NCBI GenBank assembly: GCA_035275265.1
Contig: DATENC010000020.1
Span: forward strand, 124,001 to 188,000
Direction of reading: 5' to 3'
Length of the DNA stretch: 64,000 nt
From: JACQAP01 sp035275265
GTDB taxonomy: Bacteria; Pseudomonadota; Gammaproteobacteria; Burkholderiales; JACQAP01
The position numbers and the translations under genes were made by a program. Positions 33,534 to 43,771 of the stretch are shown here, piece by piece (within the stretch, counting starts at the first letter, position 1; each line of letters opens with the position of its first letter). The notes below the pieces were generated by a model. It ran no database searches, was not told the DNA's origin, and saw only the letters and a program-made list of their open reading frames with translations.

Positions 33534-36293
33534 ATGGCTGACTACAAGAACACACTGAATCTTCCGGATACGGCATTCCCGATGCGCGGCGATCTGGCCA
33601 GGCGCGAGCCCGAATGGGTGAAGCAATGGCAGGAGACCAGGCTTTACCAACGCATTCGCGAGGCCGCCAAGGGGCGGCCGAAGTTCATTCTTCACGATGG
33701 CCCACCGTACGCCAATGGCGATATTCACATCGGCCATGCGGTGAACAAGATTCTGAAGGATATCGTGGTGAAGTCGAAAACCCTTGCTGGTTTCGATGCG
33801 CCATACGTTCCAGGCTGGGACTGCCACGGCCTGCCGATCGAGCATCAGATCGAAAAAACCCACGGCAGAAACATCCCCGCAGCCCAGTTCCGTAAGCTTT
33901 GCCGTGAATATGCAGCAGAGCAGATCGAGCGTCAGAAGGCAGGCTTCATCCGCCTTGGCGTGATTGGCGACTGGCAGAATCCGTATCGCACCATGGATTT
34001 CAAAACCGAGGCGGACATCATCCGTGCGCTAGGTAGGATCCGCAAACGCGGCTATCTGTACCAGGGCGCAAAGCCGGTGCACTGGTGCATCGACTGCCGC
34101 TCTGCTCTTGCGGAAGCCGAAGTGGAGTACGAGGATCGCACCTCGCCGGCGATCGACGTTGCTTTCAAGGTCGTGGACAACAAGGCGCTGGCGCGGGCGT
34201 TGCGCTTCTCGCACATCTACGAACCTGTGTTTGCGGTGATCTGGACCACCACGCCGTGGACGCTGCCGGCCAATCAGGCCGTCGCCGTTCATCCCGAGTT
34301 TGAATACGTGCTGGTGCGTTTTGCAGCGGGGATGTTTATCCTTGGCAAGGAAGTCTCTGAGAAGTGCATGGACGCCTACCAGGTAGTGGAGCGCCAGATT
34401 GTCGGTGTGTTCAAGGGCGCGGAAATCGAAGGCTTGCTGCTGCACCACCCGTTCTACGACAGGCAGGTTCCGGTTGTACTCGGCGAGCACGTGACGCTCG
34501 ATGCAGGTACCGGACTGGTACATACCGCGCCTGCGCACGGGCTCGACGACTACGTGATCGGATCGCGCTACGGGCTGCCGGTGGACAACCCGGTGGACGA
34601 CGACGGCGTTTTTTTTGCGAAAGTGCCCCTGGTGGGAGGACTGTCGGTGTGGAAGGCCAACGACGTGGTCATCAAGGTGCTGGAGGACAAGCAGCGCCTG
34701 ATCCGCATCGACTCCGTCAGGCACAGCTATCCGCATTGCTGGCGCCACAAGACGCCAATCATCTTCCGCGCCACTCGCCAGTGGTTCATCGGCATGGAAG
34801 AGGGTCGCGAACGGTCGCTGCGAGAGATCGCCAAGGCCGCGGTGGACGCGACCGCGTTCTATCCGCCCGGAGGCAGGGCACGGCTGGAGGCGAACATCAA
34901 CAACCGGCCGGATTGGTGTGTGTCACGACAGCGCAACTGGGGCACGCCCATCGCTTTGTTTGTGCACAAGGAAACCGGCGAACTGCATCCGCGCACAGAA
35001 GAGTTGCTGGAGCAAGTGGCGGAGCGCGTCGCGAAAGAAGGCATAGAAGCGTGGTTCTCGCTGGAACCGGCTGCGCTGCTCGGAGGCGACGCGGCAACCT
35101 ATCGCAAAGTGCTGGATACGCTCGACGTCTGGTTCGATTCCGGTACCACGCATGTGGGCGTACTCGAACGCCGCGCGGATTTGGCCAAGCCGGCGGATCT
35201 CTATCTGGAAGGCTTGGACCAGCACCGCGGCTGGTTCGATGCTTCCCTGCTGACAGGTTGCGCAATCGATGGACGTGCGCCCTTCAAGAGCCTGCTGACC
35301 CACGGTTTCGCAGTGGACGGGCAGGGCCGGAAATTGTCGAAGTCGCTCGGCAACGCGATTTCCCCGCAGAAAGTGATGGATACGCTGGGCGCCGACATTC
35401 TGCGGTTGTGGGTCGCGACCACCGACTACACCGGCGAACTTGCCATCTCGGACGAGATTCTCAAGCGCGTGGTCGAGAGCTACCGCCGTATCCGCAATAC
35501 GCTGCGCTTCTTGATGGCTAATCTCGATGACTTCGATCCGCAAGGTCACTTGCTGCCGGTGACCGAATGGCTGGAGATCGACCGGTACGCGCTGCAGATG
35601 TCCGCACGCCTGCAGGAAAACATCACCCGGGACTACGACAAATACGAATTCCACTTGGTGATGCAGAAGCTCCAGGCCTTCTGTTCCGAGGACCTGGGCG
35701 GGTTCTATCTCGATATCCTCAAGGACCGGCTCTACACGGCGGGCAAGGATTCGAAGCCGCGGCGCTCGGCGCAGAACGCTCTTTACCACATTGCTCAGGG
35801 GTTGCTGCGGTGGATGGCGCCGGTTCTATCCTTTACGGCGGACGAAGCCTGGGCGATCCTCACCCGCGATTCGGGTGATAGCGTGCTGCTGCGTACCTGG
35901 TATGCGTTTCCGGAATCAGGGGTGGACCTGCTCGGCCGCTGGGACGAAATCCGCGACATTCGCGCTGAAGTGCAAAAGGAACTGGAGGCCGTGCGGGTGG
36001 CCGGCAGGATTGGCTCGTCGCTTCAGGCGGAAGTCGAAATTCAAGGCGACGGCGAGCGTTTCGAGGTACTGAGCTCACTGGGCGACGACCTGCGCTTCGT
36101 GCTGATCACTTCGCAGGCCTGTGTGACCAGGAGTGCCGGAGCACGTATCGTGGTGGACGCCAGCCCGCACCGCAAGTGCGAGCGCTGCTGGCACTACCGT
36201 GCCGATGTTGGACATGATACGCAGCATCCGGACATCTGCAGTCGCTGCACGTCCAACCTGTACGGTGCGGGCGAGTCCCGAATCCATGCGTAG
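33534..36293 (+). CDS. ileS: Isoleucine--tRNA ligase
   Basis: 919 residues. Class I synthetase: HIGH motif at about residues 64-67, KLSKS at about 600, an editing domain in between (WTTTPWTLPANQAV), and the C-terminal zinc finger CERCWHYR...CSRC at about 881-905. Overlaps the lspA start by 8 bp. Confidence 0.97.
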   Translation: MADYKNTLNLPDTAFPMRGDLARREPEWVKQWQETRLYQRIREAAKGRPKFILHDGPPYANGDIHIGHAVNKILKDIVVKSKTLAGFDAPYVPGWDCHGLPIEHQIEKTHGRNIPAAQFRKLCREYAAEQIERQKAGFIRLGVIGDWQNPYRTMDFKTEADIIRALGRIRKRGYLYQGAKPVHWCIDCRSALAEAEVEYEDRTSPAIDVAFKVVDNKALARALRFSHIYEPVFAVIWTTTPWTLPANQAVAVHPEFEYVLVRFAAGMFILGKEVSEKCMDAYQVVERQIVGVFKGAEIEGLLLHHPFYDRQVPVVLGEHVTLDAGTGLVHTAPAHGLDDYVIGSRYGLPVDNPVDDDGVFFAKVPLVGGLSVWKANDVVIKVLEDKQRLIRIDSVRHSYPHCWRHKTPIIFRATRQWFIGMEEGRERSLREIAKAAVDATAFYPPGGRARLEANINNRPDWCVSRQRNWGTPIALFVHKETGELHPRTEELLEQVAERVAKEGIEAWFSLEPAALLGGDAATYRKVLDTLDVWFDSGTTHVGVLERRADLAKPADLYLEGLDQHRGWFDASLLTGCAIDGRAPFKSLLTHGFAVDGQGRKLSKSLGNAISPQKVMDTLGADILRLWVATTDYTGELAISDEILKRVVESYRRIRNTLRFLMANLDDFDPQGHLLPVTEWLEIDRYALQMSARLQENITRDYDKYEFHLVMQKLQAFCSEDLGGFYLDILKDRLYTAGKDSKPRRSAQNALYHIAQGLLRWMAPVLSFTADEAWAILTRDSGDSVLLRTWYAFPESGVDLLGRWDEIRDIRAEVQKELEAVRVAGRIGSSLQAEVEIQGDGERFEVLSSLGDDLRFVLITSQACVTRSAGARIVVDASPHRKCERCWHYRADVGHDTQHPDICSRCTSNLYGAGESRIHA

Positions 36294-36789
36294 CATCGCG
36301 GTGTGGCTAGGGCTGAGTGCACTGATCGTCCTACTCGATCAGGCCACCAAGCAGGCCATCCTGCACACTGTCGCGCTCGGCCAGACCGTGGAGGTATTGC
36401 CGCCTGTATTCAGTCTGGTCCTGACCTACAACCCTGGTGCGGCATTCAGCTTCCTGGCGTGGGCATCGGGTTGGCAGCGTTATTTCTTCATGGCGATCGC
36501 GCTGGCAGCGTCGGTTCTGATCGTCTACATGATGAAAAAGCACGAGCGCGATCGCTTGTTGTGCTTTGCGCTCGCGCTGGTGCTCGGCGGAGCGGTCGGC
36601 AATCTGATCGACCGCGCTATCTATGGGGCAGTGGTGGACTTCCTGCTGTTCCGCTGGCCTGGAGGGCCGCGGCTGTTTGATCCCTGGCCGGCTTTCAATC
36701 TGGCCGACTCGTGCATCACCGTCGGCGCGGCACTGCTGATCTGGGATAGTTTCCGCCGTTCCCGTGTCAAACCAGTGCAAGTGCGTTAG
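36286..36789 (+). CDS. lspA: Lipoprotein signal peptidase (signal peptidase II)
   Basis: 167 residues, four membrane segments. Catalytic aspartates sit in GNLIDRAIYGAVVDF and FNLADSCI; TYNPGAAFSFL is conserved. ATG 36286 overlaps the ileS stop; the longer frame is ileS shadow. Cleaves prolipoproteins in the inner membrane. Confidence 0.95.
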   Translation: MRSIAVWLGLSALIVLLDQATKQAILHTVALGQTVEVLPPVFSLVLTYNPGAAFSFLAWASGWQRYFFMAIALAASVLIVYMMKKHERDRLLCFALALVLGGAVGNLIDRAIYGAVVDFLLFRWPGGPRLFDPWPAFNLADSCITVGAALLIWDSFRRSRVKPVQVR

Positions 36790-36839
36790 CCATCCGGGAG
36801 ACAGAGAACATCTTCGTGGCACCTGTCGCTGACTAGAGA

Positions 36840-37484
36840 ATGCCGAACTGGCTCAAAATGATAGAAGCCAAAACCGCGCTGGCGAAGCGCGGCGCCAAAC
36901 CTTCCAGGTCTGGTGACAACCCGCGCGTTCCTCCGGGACAAAAACAGGTCCACGACTTTCCGATCCTCGACCTCGGGCTTGAACCCGAAGTCTGGGCCTC
37001 GAACTGGACGCTCAGGCTTTTCGGGATGGTCGAAGCAACTCTCGAGCTTGACTGGACCACGTTCAACCAACTACCTCAAATTGAGGCGACCGCCGATTTT
37101 CATTGTGTAACGCGCTGGTCGCAGCTCGATATGAACTGGAAGGGTGTGCTGGCGCGCGAGGTCATTGTGCGGGCGCGTCCGCTGGACAACGCCAAGTTCG
37201 TTACGCTGCACGGCGCCGACGAATACACCACGAACCTTCCGCTGGAAGCGCTGCTCGACGACGATGTAATTCTCGCCCACAGCGTCTTCGGCAAGCCGCT
37301 CACACCGGAACATGGGGGCCCGGTACGGCTGGTCGCGCCAAAGCGCTACGCATGGAAGAGCGCGAAGTGGCTCACCGGCATCGAGTTCCATCAGGAAGAT
37401 CGCCCGGGATTCTGGGAAGTTCGCGGATACCACAACGATGCCGATCCGTGGAAGGAACAACGTTTCTCCGGCGGTGAATTGTGA
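36840..37484 (+). CDS. Sulfite oxidase-like molybdopterin oxidoreductase
   Basis: 214 residues, a stand-alone Mo-cofactor domain. The molybdenum cysteine is in DFHCVTRWSQ; YTTNLPLEALLDDDV and GGPVRLVAPKRYAWKSAKW are typical of sulfite-oxidase-like proteins. No signal peptide, so cytoplasmic, unlike MsrP. Substrate unknown; not obviously tied to the cys cluster 4 kb away. Confidence 0.87.
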   Translation: MPNWLKMIEAKTALAKRGAKPSRSGDNPRVPPGQKQVHDFPILDLGLEPEVWASNWTLRLFGMVEATLELDWTTFNQLPQIEATADFHCVTRWSQLDMNWKGVLAREVIVRARPLDNAKFVTLHGADEYTTNLPLEALLDDDVILAHSVFGKPLTPEHGGPVRLVAPKRYAWKSAKWLTGIEFHQEDRPGFWEVRGYHNDADPWKEQRFSGGEL

Positions 37485-37543
37485 ACCGCCGCTGCCCAGA
37501 CCCGGGCGTATAATTCTGCCCTTTCCAGCATCTCTCGGAATTC

Positions 37544-38467
37544 ATGCAGGTCATTCTCGCCAACCCTCGCGGCTTCTGCGCCGGTGTGGACCGCGCCATC
37601 GATATTGTCGAGCGCGCGTTGCAGCTTCACGGCGCACCGATTTACGTGCGGCACGAAGTCGTGCACAACAAATACGTAGTCAACGATCTGCGCGCCAAGG
37701 GTGCCGTGTTCGTCGAGGAACTGGCGGAAGTCCCGGAGGGCGCCACGGTGGTCTTCAGCGCCCACGGCGTATCGCAGGCGATCAGGCGCGAGGCGCGCGC
37801 GCGCAAGCTGCGGATATTCGACGCCACGTGTCCGCTGGTGACCAAGGTGCACGTCGAGGTGGCCAAGATGCACGATGGTTGGCGCGAGATCATCATGATC
37901 GGCCATTCCGGGCACCCGGAGGTCGAAGGTACGATGGGGCAGGTTGAGGGCAACATGTACCTGGTCGAATCGGTCGAGGAAGCGGAGCGGCTACAGGTCA
38001 AGGACCCGGAAAACCTGGCATTCGTCACCCAGACCACACTGTCGGTGGACGATGCGCGCGCCATCACCGAGGCATTGCGGCGGCGATTTCCCAATATTAT
38101 CGGGCCCAAGAAAGACGACATCTGCTATGCCACGCAGAACCGCCAGGACGCGGTCAAGGCGATGGCAGCGCAGTGCGATGTCGTCATCGTATTGGGTTCG
38201 CCCAACAGCTCCAATTCCAACCGCTTGCGCGAGGTGGCGGCCAATCTCGGCATTCCCGCGTACATGCTGGATAACGCTGTCGATCTGAAACCCGAATGGG
38301 TGGAGGGAAAAAAGGTGGTGGGCGTGACGGCTGGCGCATCCGCCCCGGAAGTGCTGGTGCAGGCGGTCATTGCCCGGCTCAAGTCGTTGGGCGCCGGATC
38401 GGTCAGGGAACTGGAAGGTATCGCGGAACGGGTAACGTTTCCCTTGCCCAAGGCATTGGCCGTCTAA
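37544..38467 (+). CDS. ispH: 4-hydroxy-3-methylbut-2-enyl diphosphate reductase
   Basis: 307 residues. Last step of the MEP isoprenoid pathway, an iron-sulfur enzyme. Cluster cysteines lie in NPRGFCAGV, FDATCPLVTKVH and ICYATQNRQ; the substrate-binding SPNSSNSNRL is intact. Followed by a strong terminator. Confidence 0.96.
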   Translation: MQVILANPRGFCAGVDRAIDIVERALQLHGAPIYVRHEVVHNKYVVNDLRAKGAVFVEELAEVPEGATVVFSAHGVSQAIRREARARKLRIFDATCPLVTKVHVEVAKMHDGWREIIMIGHSGHPEVEGTMGQVEGNMYLVESVEEAERLQVKDPENLAFVTQTTLSVDDARAITEALRRRFPNIIGPKKDDICYATQNRQDAVKAMAAQCDVVIVLGSPNSSNSNRLREVAANLGIPAYMLDNAVDLKPEWVEGKKVVGVTAGASAPEVLVQAVIARLKSLGAGSVRELEGIAERVTFPLPKALAV

Positions 38468-38486
38468 TTTTCCGCGACAAAAGGAA

Positions 38487-38510
38487 AGCGGCTCGCATTG
38501 GCGAGCCGCT
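38487..38510. terminator. ispH terminator, possibly shared with pilY1
   Basis: 10-bp stem AGCGGCTCGC/GCGAGCCGCT with loop ATTG, then TTTTTTG. It lies 19 bp after ispH and 20 bp beyond the convergent pilY1 stop, where the opposite strand offers a broken T run. Confidence 0.87.
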
Positions 38511-38530
38511 TTTTTGTTGCTTACCGCGCC

Positions 38531-41500
38531 TTATTGCAACTCTCGGAAGCTGCTCCGGCGGCCGGTCGGGTTCGGCGACGAGAACGGAGGCGTCAGGTTG
38601 GGGTACTTGTTGTCCGAGGTGGTCACGATCGCAACCGTCTTACCGTCCGGCAGTCGCACGATGCTGATACCGACAACCAGTGAATTTCCCAATAGCACTC
38701 CGGCGACTCCGCCGACTGAGGACTGGATATATCCCCCGGTCTTGTAGTCAAAGAAATTCAAGTACGAAGTGCCACCGGAAGTGCAGGCGGTGATGGACGG
38801 AATGTTCGAGCCGATGATTAGCGTACCGAGTTGCAGCTTCGGATCGACGTTCACACGCTCTCCGCTGTTCGGAAGATCGACTCTCCATCCATTCTTCGTT
38901 GAAACGTCGACTGGATTCGAGGTCACCGTGCGAATACCCGCACCGGTCTCGGTCGTAGCATTCGTAAGCGTCTGTGCCACGACCGTAGTGCCACGGGCGA
39001 CGATAGGTGCGGCCGGCTGGACACCGTTGGTTGCGTCCTTGATGCCATAGATCGTCTGCACCTGGACCGATGGCAGATCGCTGGCGCCGAGCATGCGTCC
39101 GGTCCCGACGTAGACGAACGGTACGCCATTGACTTCACCCAGCTCCGGTTTTGTCGTGATCGGTTGGGTCACGCCCGACGGGTCCGTGTACCGGACAATC
39201 GCATACGTGGTTTCCGTATCCAGGTTGAAACGCCACATGTTGCCGAGCATGTCGCCGGCGTAAGCCCTCAGCGTCGTGTTGTTGACGTTGGTATCGTCGA
39301 CCCAGTTGTTGATCTTCGCAACGCCAAGCGGCGTGGTCACGCTCCCCGGCGCAGACGCGGGCGGGTTGCGGGCCTGTATCTTCTTCAGGATCGCCCCGGT
39401 GATGGGGTTCAGCACATAGACATAGCCTTTCCCGTCGCCCGGGCTGACATTGTTATAGCCCGAAGTGACGACTACGACCCAGGTGCCGTTGCCCAGCTTG
39501 GTAATGATCGGGTTGCCATGGGTCAGGCCGAGGTCGCAATCGGTCGTGGCGCCGGCCGAAAATGCGACCGGACAGCTCGCCGTAGGTGCGACATTGAATT
39601 CCCATAATCCGATCGGAGTCTCCGGATCCGTGACATCGAGGGCGTAGTAGGCCCTTCCTCCGGAGCCGAGACCGCCGACCAGAATGGTTTTCCATTTTGC
39701 GGCGACAGGATCGTAGATGTCGCCGACAGTCGGTGATCCATCCACATAGAACTGGTGGCGGTTGGCGTAATCCTTATCCGCCAGGCGATACAGCTTCGGG
39801 ATCAATATGTTTGGGAGGTATGCCCAACGCTCCACCCCGGTGTTGCCGTTAAGCGCGTGCAGCATGCCGTCGTTGGCCGCGATGTACACGGTCGCACTGC
39901 GGGCGCTGCCGATGTCGACACCGTTCACGACATTGACGGGATCGCGGGCACCGCTGTATATGCCACCACAACTCACGCCGATCGAATTTATGCACTCTTT
40001 GAAGTTGGCCCCGGCCGGCGAAGCGAAGCCGGGGTCGGCGTAGCTGGCCGAAACCTGCTTAACGTACACCGGTGCGCCGTTGACGACGTCGCCCAGAACA
40101 TGCGTGCGGTCCCGGTATACCCGATTGTCAGCAATCACTGCAAAGGGCGGGCTGGGGTCGGTCAGCAAGTTGTCGAGCTTGTCTGTGAAATGCGAATCGC
40201 CGCGAATATAGTTGACCAGGTTCACCCCCGCGGCAGCGGTCTGCTGGGCGGTGCTCAGGCTGCCCCATTGGCTCAATGCCGCGGTCCCGGTGCTGATCCA
40301 TGGGACCTCGAAATAGGCCCGCTCGGCCACGGTCAGGTTCGCCCAGGTGAAATCCTGCAGGTTGTTGGTGGCGCCGGTATTGAAGCGCTTGATGCGGCGG
40401 TTGCCGCCTCCCGGGTTCGTCGCATTTGCAAGCGTATCGAGCTCCGTTTGCGCTCTCCAGATTGACGCTGTGCCAACCGAACCGTCGTCCAAGTCGATAG
40501 TGCGGGCCTCCACGTCTCCGTTCCAGCTCATGGTTTCGTAACTGGCAACGAACGCGAAGTTGTCCCCGGCGACGGGCTCGAGGTTACTGGTTGCCGCAGC
40601 AGCGGCCGAGCCGGTTTTAGCCCCGACGTTGGATAATGCTTTTGACAATCCGGTGGAGAGCTCAGCAGGATCCTTGGCGCTGAAGTACCTTCCCCGGCCG
40701 GTCACGGCTGCGTGCCACAAATCGTCCACAGCGGTCAGCGTATCCCCAACCGGTTGCGGCCAGTTTTTCGATCCATTGCTGATCGCGAGGAAATCCCCGG
40801 TCGGGTCGGTGCGATATTCCGAATCGTACGTCAGAGTACCGTCCACGCCCAGGCCGAGGGTGAAGGTGGTCATATGCTGCCATCCCGCGCTGTCGTTTTG
40901 CGGATCGGTGCCAGGCTGTCCCGGGACGTTGTGGTCGGTGCCCACGTCCAGCTGAACTCCCGAGACCGCGGCTCCGAGCGAGCCCGCCGGACGCAGGTCG
41001 GTGATGTAGTAGTACTGCGCGACGTCGGCAAGAGTATCGGCATAACCCAACGGGCCCTGCGTCGAGGAATTGACGGTTTCCGATTGCGGTCCAGCGCTCG
41101 TGGCGGCCGCTGACTTCGGGGTTGGAGGCCCAATAGTGAAGTCCAATCCCGTGATGGCCGCGCCTGTCGATGTGGACGTCGGCGTACCCGGAGTGGAAGT
41201 CGAGCCTGCAGGCGTGGGGCCGCCGGTCGTCGTATTCGACTGAACGTTGCTGTTGGTGGTAGGTGCCGCCGCGACCGGGTGACCGGTGACCACTGGACCG
41301 GTGGTTGCCCCGGGAACGCTGCTGTTTGTGGCGGTCTTTGCGGTAGCGCTGCACGCCTGTACGGTGGAGAACGTCGGCCCGCTGGTGTTGCCGCTAAAAG
41401 TCGTGGCAGGCGCGCCGCCGCCAACGGTCGTTACGAACCTGTTGTACCCGGTGATCCGCTGCTGTTTGGACGTCCAGAGCTGGGCGGCAGCACCGGAAGT

Positions 41501-43738
41501 TTGAGTGCAGACGTACGTAGTCTGGTTGTTGACACCGTTGCCCGCCGCTGGGAACGCGGTGGGATCGGTGGGGGGAGAGGTTTCCCCGCCGACCCATTGG
41601 ATTGTGTCGGTTATCGGCGTGGTGGTGACCGATGTGAGGTCCGTGCAGCCCCCGCCCACAGCAGTGATATTGTAAACGTTGGCGCTGAATGTGGCCGGGT
41701 TGACTGTACCGCCCACCGTAACTACGGTCTGGTCGTATGTAGTTGTTCTACGCCATATCCGCGCACGGTTTGAACCGCAAGTGCCGGTCGCCTGGTTGCC
41801 TCCCGGTGTGCCGGATATACCCGCGGGGGTCACGTCGCCAAACGTGCTGACGGCGTTGGCTGTCAGCGTTTGTTCCTGTACCACCGTAAAGCGGGTGACG
41901 ACGGTGTTGGTCAGCGCGACGCAGGCACCGACATCGGAAAAAGCGTAGGTTGCATCCAGCACTGCAGGTGCCGCCACGCCGCCCGTTGTAACCACCGTGC
42001 TGGTGGCTGTCGTGGTGCGGTGTTTGATGCGTCCAAAATTTGCCGGACAGCTACCAGCCTGATTCGCACCCGCGGTGACGCCATTGACCGCGGCAAAGGT
42101 GGTGTTGGCGCTGCCGTTCACGGCCTGTTCATCCTCCCTTATTGTCGGCGTAATCGCGGTGGTCACGACCGCGTTACAGGCCGTAATGTCCTGATAGGTC
42201 GTGGGCGTGGTAGGCGTGGTACTCAAGATGACGCCGTCGCGCGAAACCACCGTGCTGACCGACGCCGAGGTCTGCTGCTTGACGCGCTTGAAGTTCGCCG
42301 CGCAGCCGCAACCCGTGGCGCCAAAAACGGTGGCGTTGCCAGTGCAGATCCGCTGATTGTATGTGTTGTTCGAAGTCACCTCGGTGAGCTGGAACGAACC
42401 GTCGAGCAACGGACGCGGTGCAGTTGCAGGGTTCGAGTCCTGATGTCCGATCGCGGTGCCGTCAAGTTTCTGGCCCGCATTGTCGTTCCAGAACCCGTCG
42501 GTCGACAGGATCGTGAAGTTTTGCTGACACGAGTATTGCAGCGGATCACCAGTCATGCCGGCGTTAATGCCCGTAGTCACATGGGCATAGTACCGACCGA
42601 CCCTGGACAAGGCTTCCCGCAATGGCGTGAAGCCGTTCGGAGCCGTTGCGTAGAACTTGGTGTACCAGTTGTTCTTTTGATTCCCGGCGCCCGCCGTGAA
42701 ATCCCCCATGGAGAGAAATTCCGCCGCCGCTACCGGGCTGCCGGGATTGATGGTGACAAAGCCGACGCGGTAGGCATCGGAAACCTGCTTGAATGCCAGG
42801 CCGGAGGCCGTTTTCATCATCTGCATGCGCGTGCGATAGTAGGCATACCAGTTGGCGAAGTTGGTCATTTCCTGTGCATAGGTGCAGCCGGTGGGCCCAT
42901 ACGCACCGGTACAGTCGTCGCGTGTCACGGCCCGCGGGTAATTGGCCGTAGTCGAAACGATGTCAACGCGGGTGAAGCCGTTGCTGCCGGTGGTGCCGTA
43001 CCTCGGATATTGGAATGTCGGCGTTTTCTTGGCCTGGCATGGTGTGGTCCCGAATCCGTTGGTGCCGTCCCGGTTGCTGCACCAGGTCACGCTGCTGATG
43101 GTGTAGTAATAGGGATGCAGGGGGTTCGAGGCATCGCCGACCACTGAGTATTGGTATCGGAAAGTGCTGTTCGGATAGGTCCAGACGCCGCTCTGGATCG
43201 GGCGTTTGCATTCGCCGCTGGCAAACGGTGGGGTGCGATTCGTGGACGATATGTTGCCGCTCCCGGAGTCGGCGTTGCACCACACAGTGTCAGGATAGGC
43301 GGTGGTCAGGTCGATGGTGCCGGTGAACTGGATTCCATAGGCGTCGTTCGGCACCGCGGTCCAGGTGGTATAGCTCGTCCTGCTCGTCCCGTCATAGTTG
43401 ACCGCCGGCGTATAGGTAATATCGGGGTTGTAGTAAATGCTGTTGAACTGCGCACTGTTGTACGTGGGATCGGCGAAATCGCAGTCGCGCAGAGTGGCAT
43501 CGTCGTCCTTGCATGCGGGATCTTCGTGGACGGAGTCGGGCATGAAGTCATTGTCCATGCTCCCGGAGTCATCCAGCACGAACATCAGATTGGGTTTCAC
43601 GACCGAACTGGCTGCGTTTGCGAGCGGCGCCGGTGCGATGTCGGTCAACGCGGCTTGGACCGTGGTCATGGCAAGACCCAAACAAGGGACAATTGCCATT
43701 TTGATCAAGATCAAGCTCGTCGGTGAAGTGCGCTTCAT
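38531..43738 (-). CDS. pilY1: PilY1/PilC-type type IV pilus tip adhesin
   Basis: 1735 residues. A signal peptide is followed by a von Willebrand A-like start with the MIDAS motif LDDSGSMD (about residue 55). The VWA part resumes at ADVAQYYYITDLRP (about 900). A C-terminal beta-propeller PilY1 domain follows (ILVGGLGSGGRAYYALDV, AYAGDMLGNMWRFNLD). Between about residues 475 and 825 lie about four degenerate 80-90-residue repeats rich in Thr/Val with single cysteines, an unusual insertion. ATG 43738 has GGGAG upstream. Last gene of the minor-pilin operon; promotes pilus assembly and adhesion. Confidence 0.92.
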   Translation of the reverse strand: MKRTSPTSLILIKMAIVPCLGLAMTTVQAALTDIAPAPLANAASSVVKPNLMFVLDDSGSMDNDFMPDSVHEDPACKDDDATLRDCDFADPTYNSAQFNSIYYNPDITYTPAVNYDGTSRTSYTTWTAVPNDAYGIQFTGTIDLTTAYPDTVWCNADSGSGNISSTNRTPPFASGECKRPIQSGVWTYPNSTFRYQYSVVGDASNPLHPYYYTISSVTWCSNRDGTNGFGTTPCQAKKTPTFQYPRYGTTGSNGFTRVDIVSTTANYPRAVTRDDCTGAYGPTGCTYAQEMTNFANWYAYYRTRMQMMKTASGLAFKQVSDAYRVGFVTINPGSPVAAAEFLSMGDFTAGAGNQKNNWYTKFYATAPNGFTPLREALSRVGRYYAHVTTGINAGMTGDPLQYSCQQNFTILSTDGFWNDNAGQKLDGTAIGHQDSNPATAPRPLLDGSFQLTEVTSNNTYNQRICTGNATVFGATGCGCAANFKRVKQQTSASVSTVVSRDGVILSTTPTTPTTYQDITACNAVVTTAITPTIREDEQAVNGSANTTFAAVNGVTAGANQAGSCPANFGRIKHRTTTATSTVVTTGGVAAPAVLDATYAFSDVGACVALTNTVVTRFTVVQEQTLTANAVSTFGDVTPAGISGTPGGNQATGTCGSNRARIWRRTTTYDQTVVTVGGTVNPATFSANVYNITAVGGGCTDLTSVTTTPITDTIQWVGGETSPPTDPTAFPAAGNGVNNQTTYVCTQTSGAAAQLWTSKQQRITGYNRFVTTVGGGAPATTFSGNTSGPTFSTVQACSATAKTATNSSVPGATTGPVVTGHPVAAAPTTNSNVQSNTTTGGPTPAGSTSTPGTPTSTSTGAAITGLDFTIGPPTPKSAAATSAGPQSETVNSSTQGPLGYADTLADVAQYYYITDLRPAGSLGAAVSGVQLDVGTDHNVPGQPGTDPQNDSAGWQHMTTFTLGLGVDGTLTYDSEYRTDPTGDFLAISNGSKNWPQPVGDTLTAVDDLWHAAVTGRGRYFSAKDPAELSTGLSKALSNVGAKTGSAAAAATSNLEPVAGDNFAFVASYETMSWNGDVEARTIDLDDGSVGTASIWRAQTELDTLANATNPGGGNRRIKRFNTGATNNLQDFTWANLTVAERAYFEVPWISTGTAALSQWGSLSTAQQTAAAGVNLVNYIRGDSHFTDKLDNLLTDPSPPFAVIADNRVYRDRTHVLGDVVNGAPVYVKQVSASYADPGFASPAGANFKECINSIGVSCGGIYSGARDPVNVVNGVDIGSARSATVYIAANDGMLHALNGNTGVERWAYLPNILIPKLYRLADKDYANRHQFYVDGSPTVGDIYDPVAAKWKTILVGGLGSGGRAYYALDVTDPETPIGLWEFNVAPTASCPVAFSAGATTDCDLGLTHGNPIITKLGNGTWVVVVTSGYNNVSPGDGKGYVYVLNPITGAILKKIQARNPPASAPGSVTTPLGVAKINNWVDDTNVNNTTLRAYAGDMLGNMWRFNLDTETTYAIVRYTDPSGVTQPITTKPELGEVNGVPFVYVGTGRMLGASDLPSVQVQTIYGIKDATNGVQPAAPIVARGTTVVAQTLTNATTETGAGIRTVTSNPVDVSTKNGWRVDLPNSGERVNVDPKLQLGTLIIGSNIPSITACTSGGTSYLNFFDYKTGGYIQSSVGGVAGVLLGNSLVVGISIVRLPDGKTVAIVTTSDNKYPNLTPPFSSPNPTGRRSSFRELQ
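41270..42330 (-). repeat. Degenerate tandem repeats inside PilY1
   Basis: About four units of roughly 80-90 codons. Units show the order C...N..R....T......VVT.GG, a central Cys after a Val/Ala-rich strand, and a Thr-rich tail ending near GGNQ or GANQ. Divergence is high, so the units are recognisable at protein level only. Confidence 0.6.
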
Positions 43739-43771
43739 GATTGCTCCCGAATACATGACGGAACGGATGGA

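Noticed and set aside
41870..43147. 425-codon open frame antisense to pilY1
   Set aside because: Shadow of the pilY1 repeat region.
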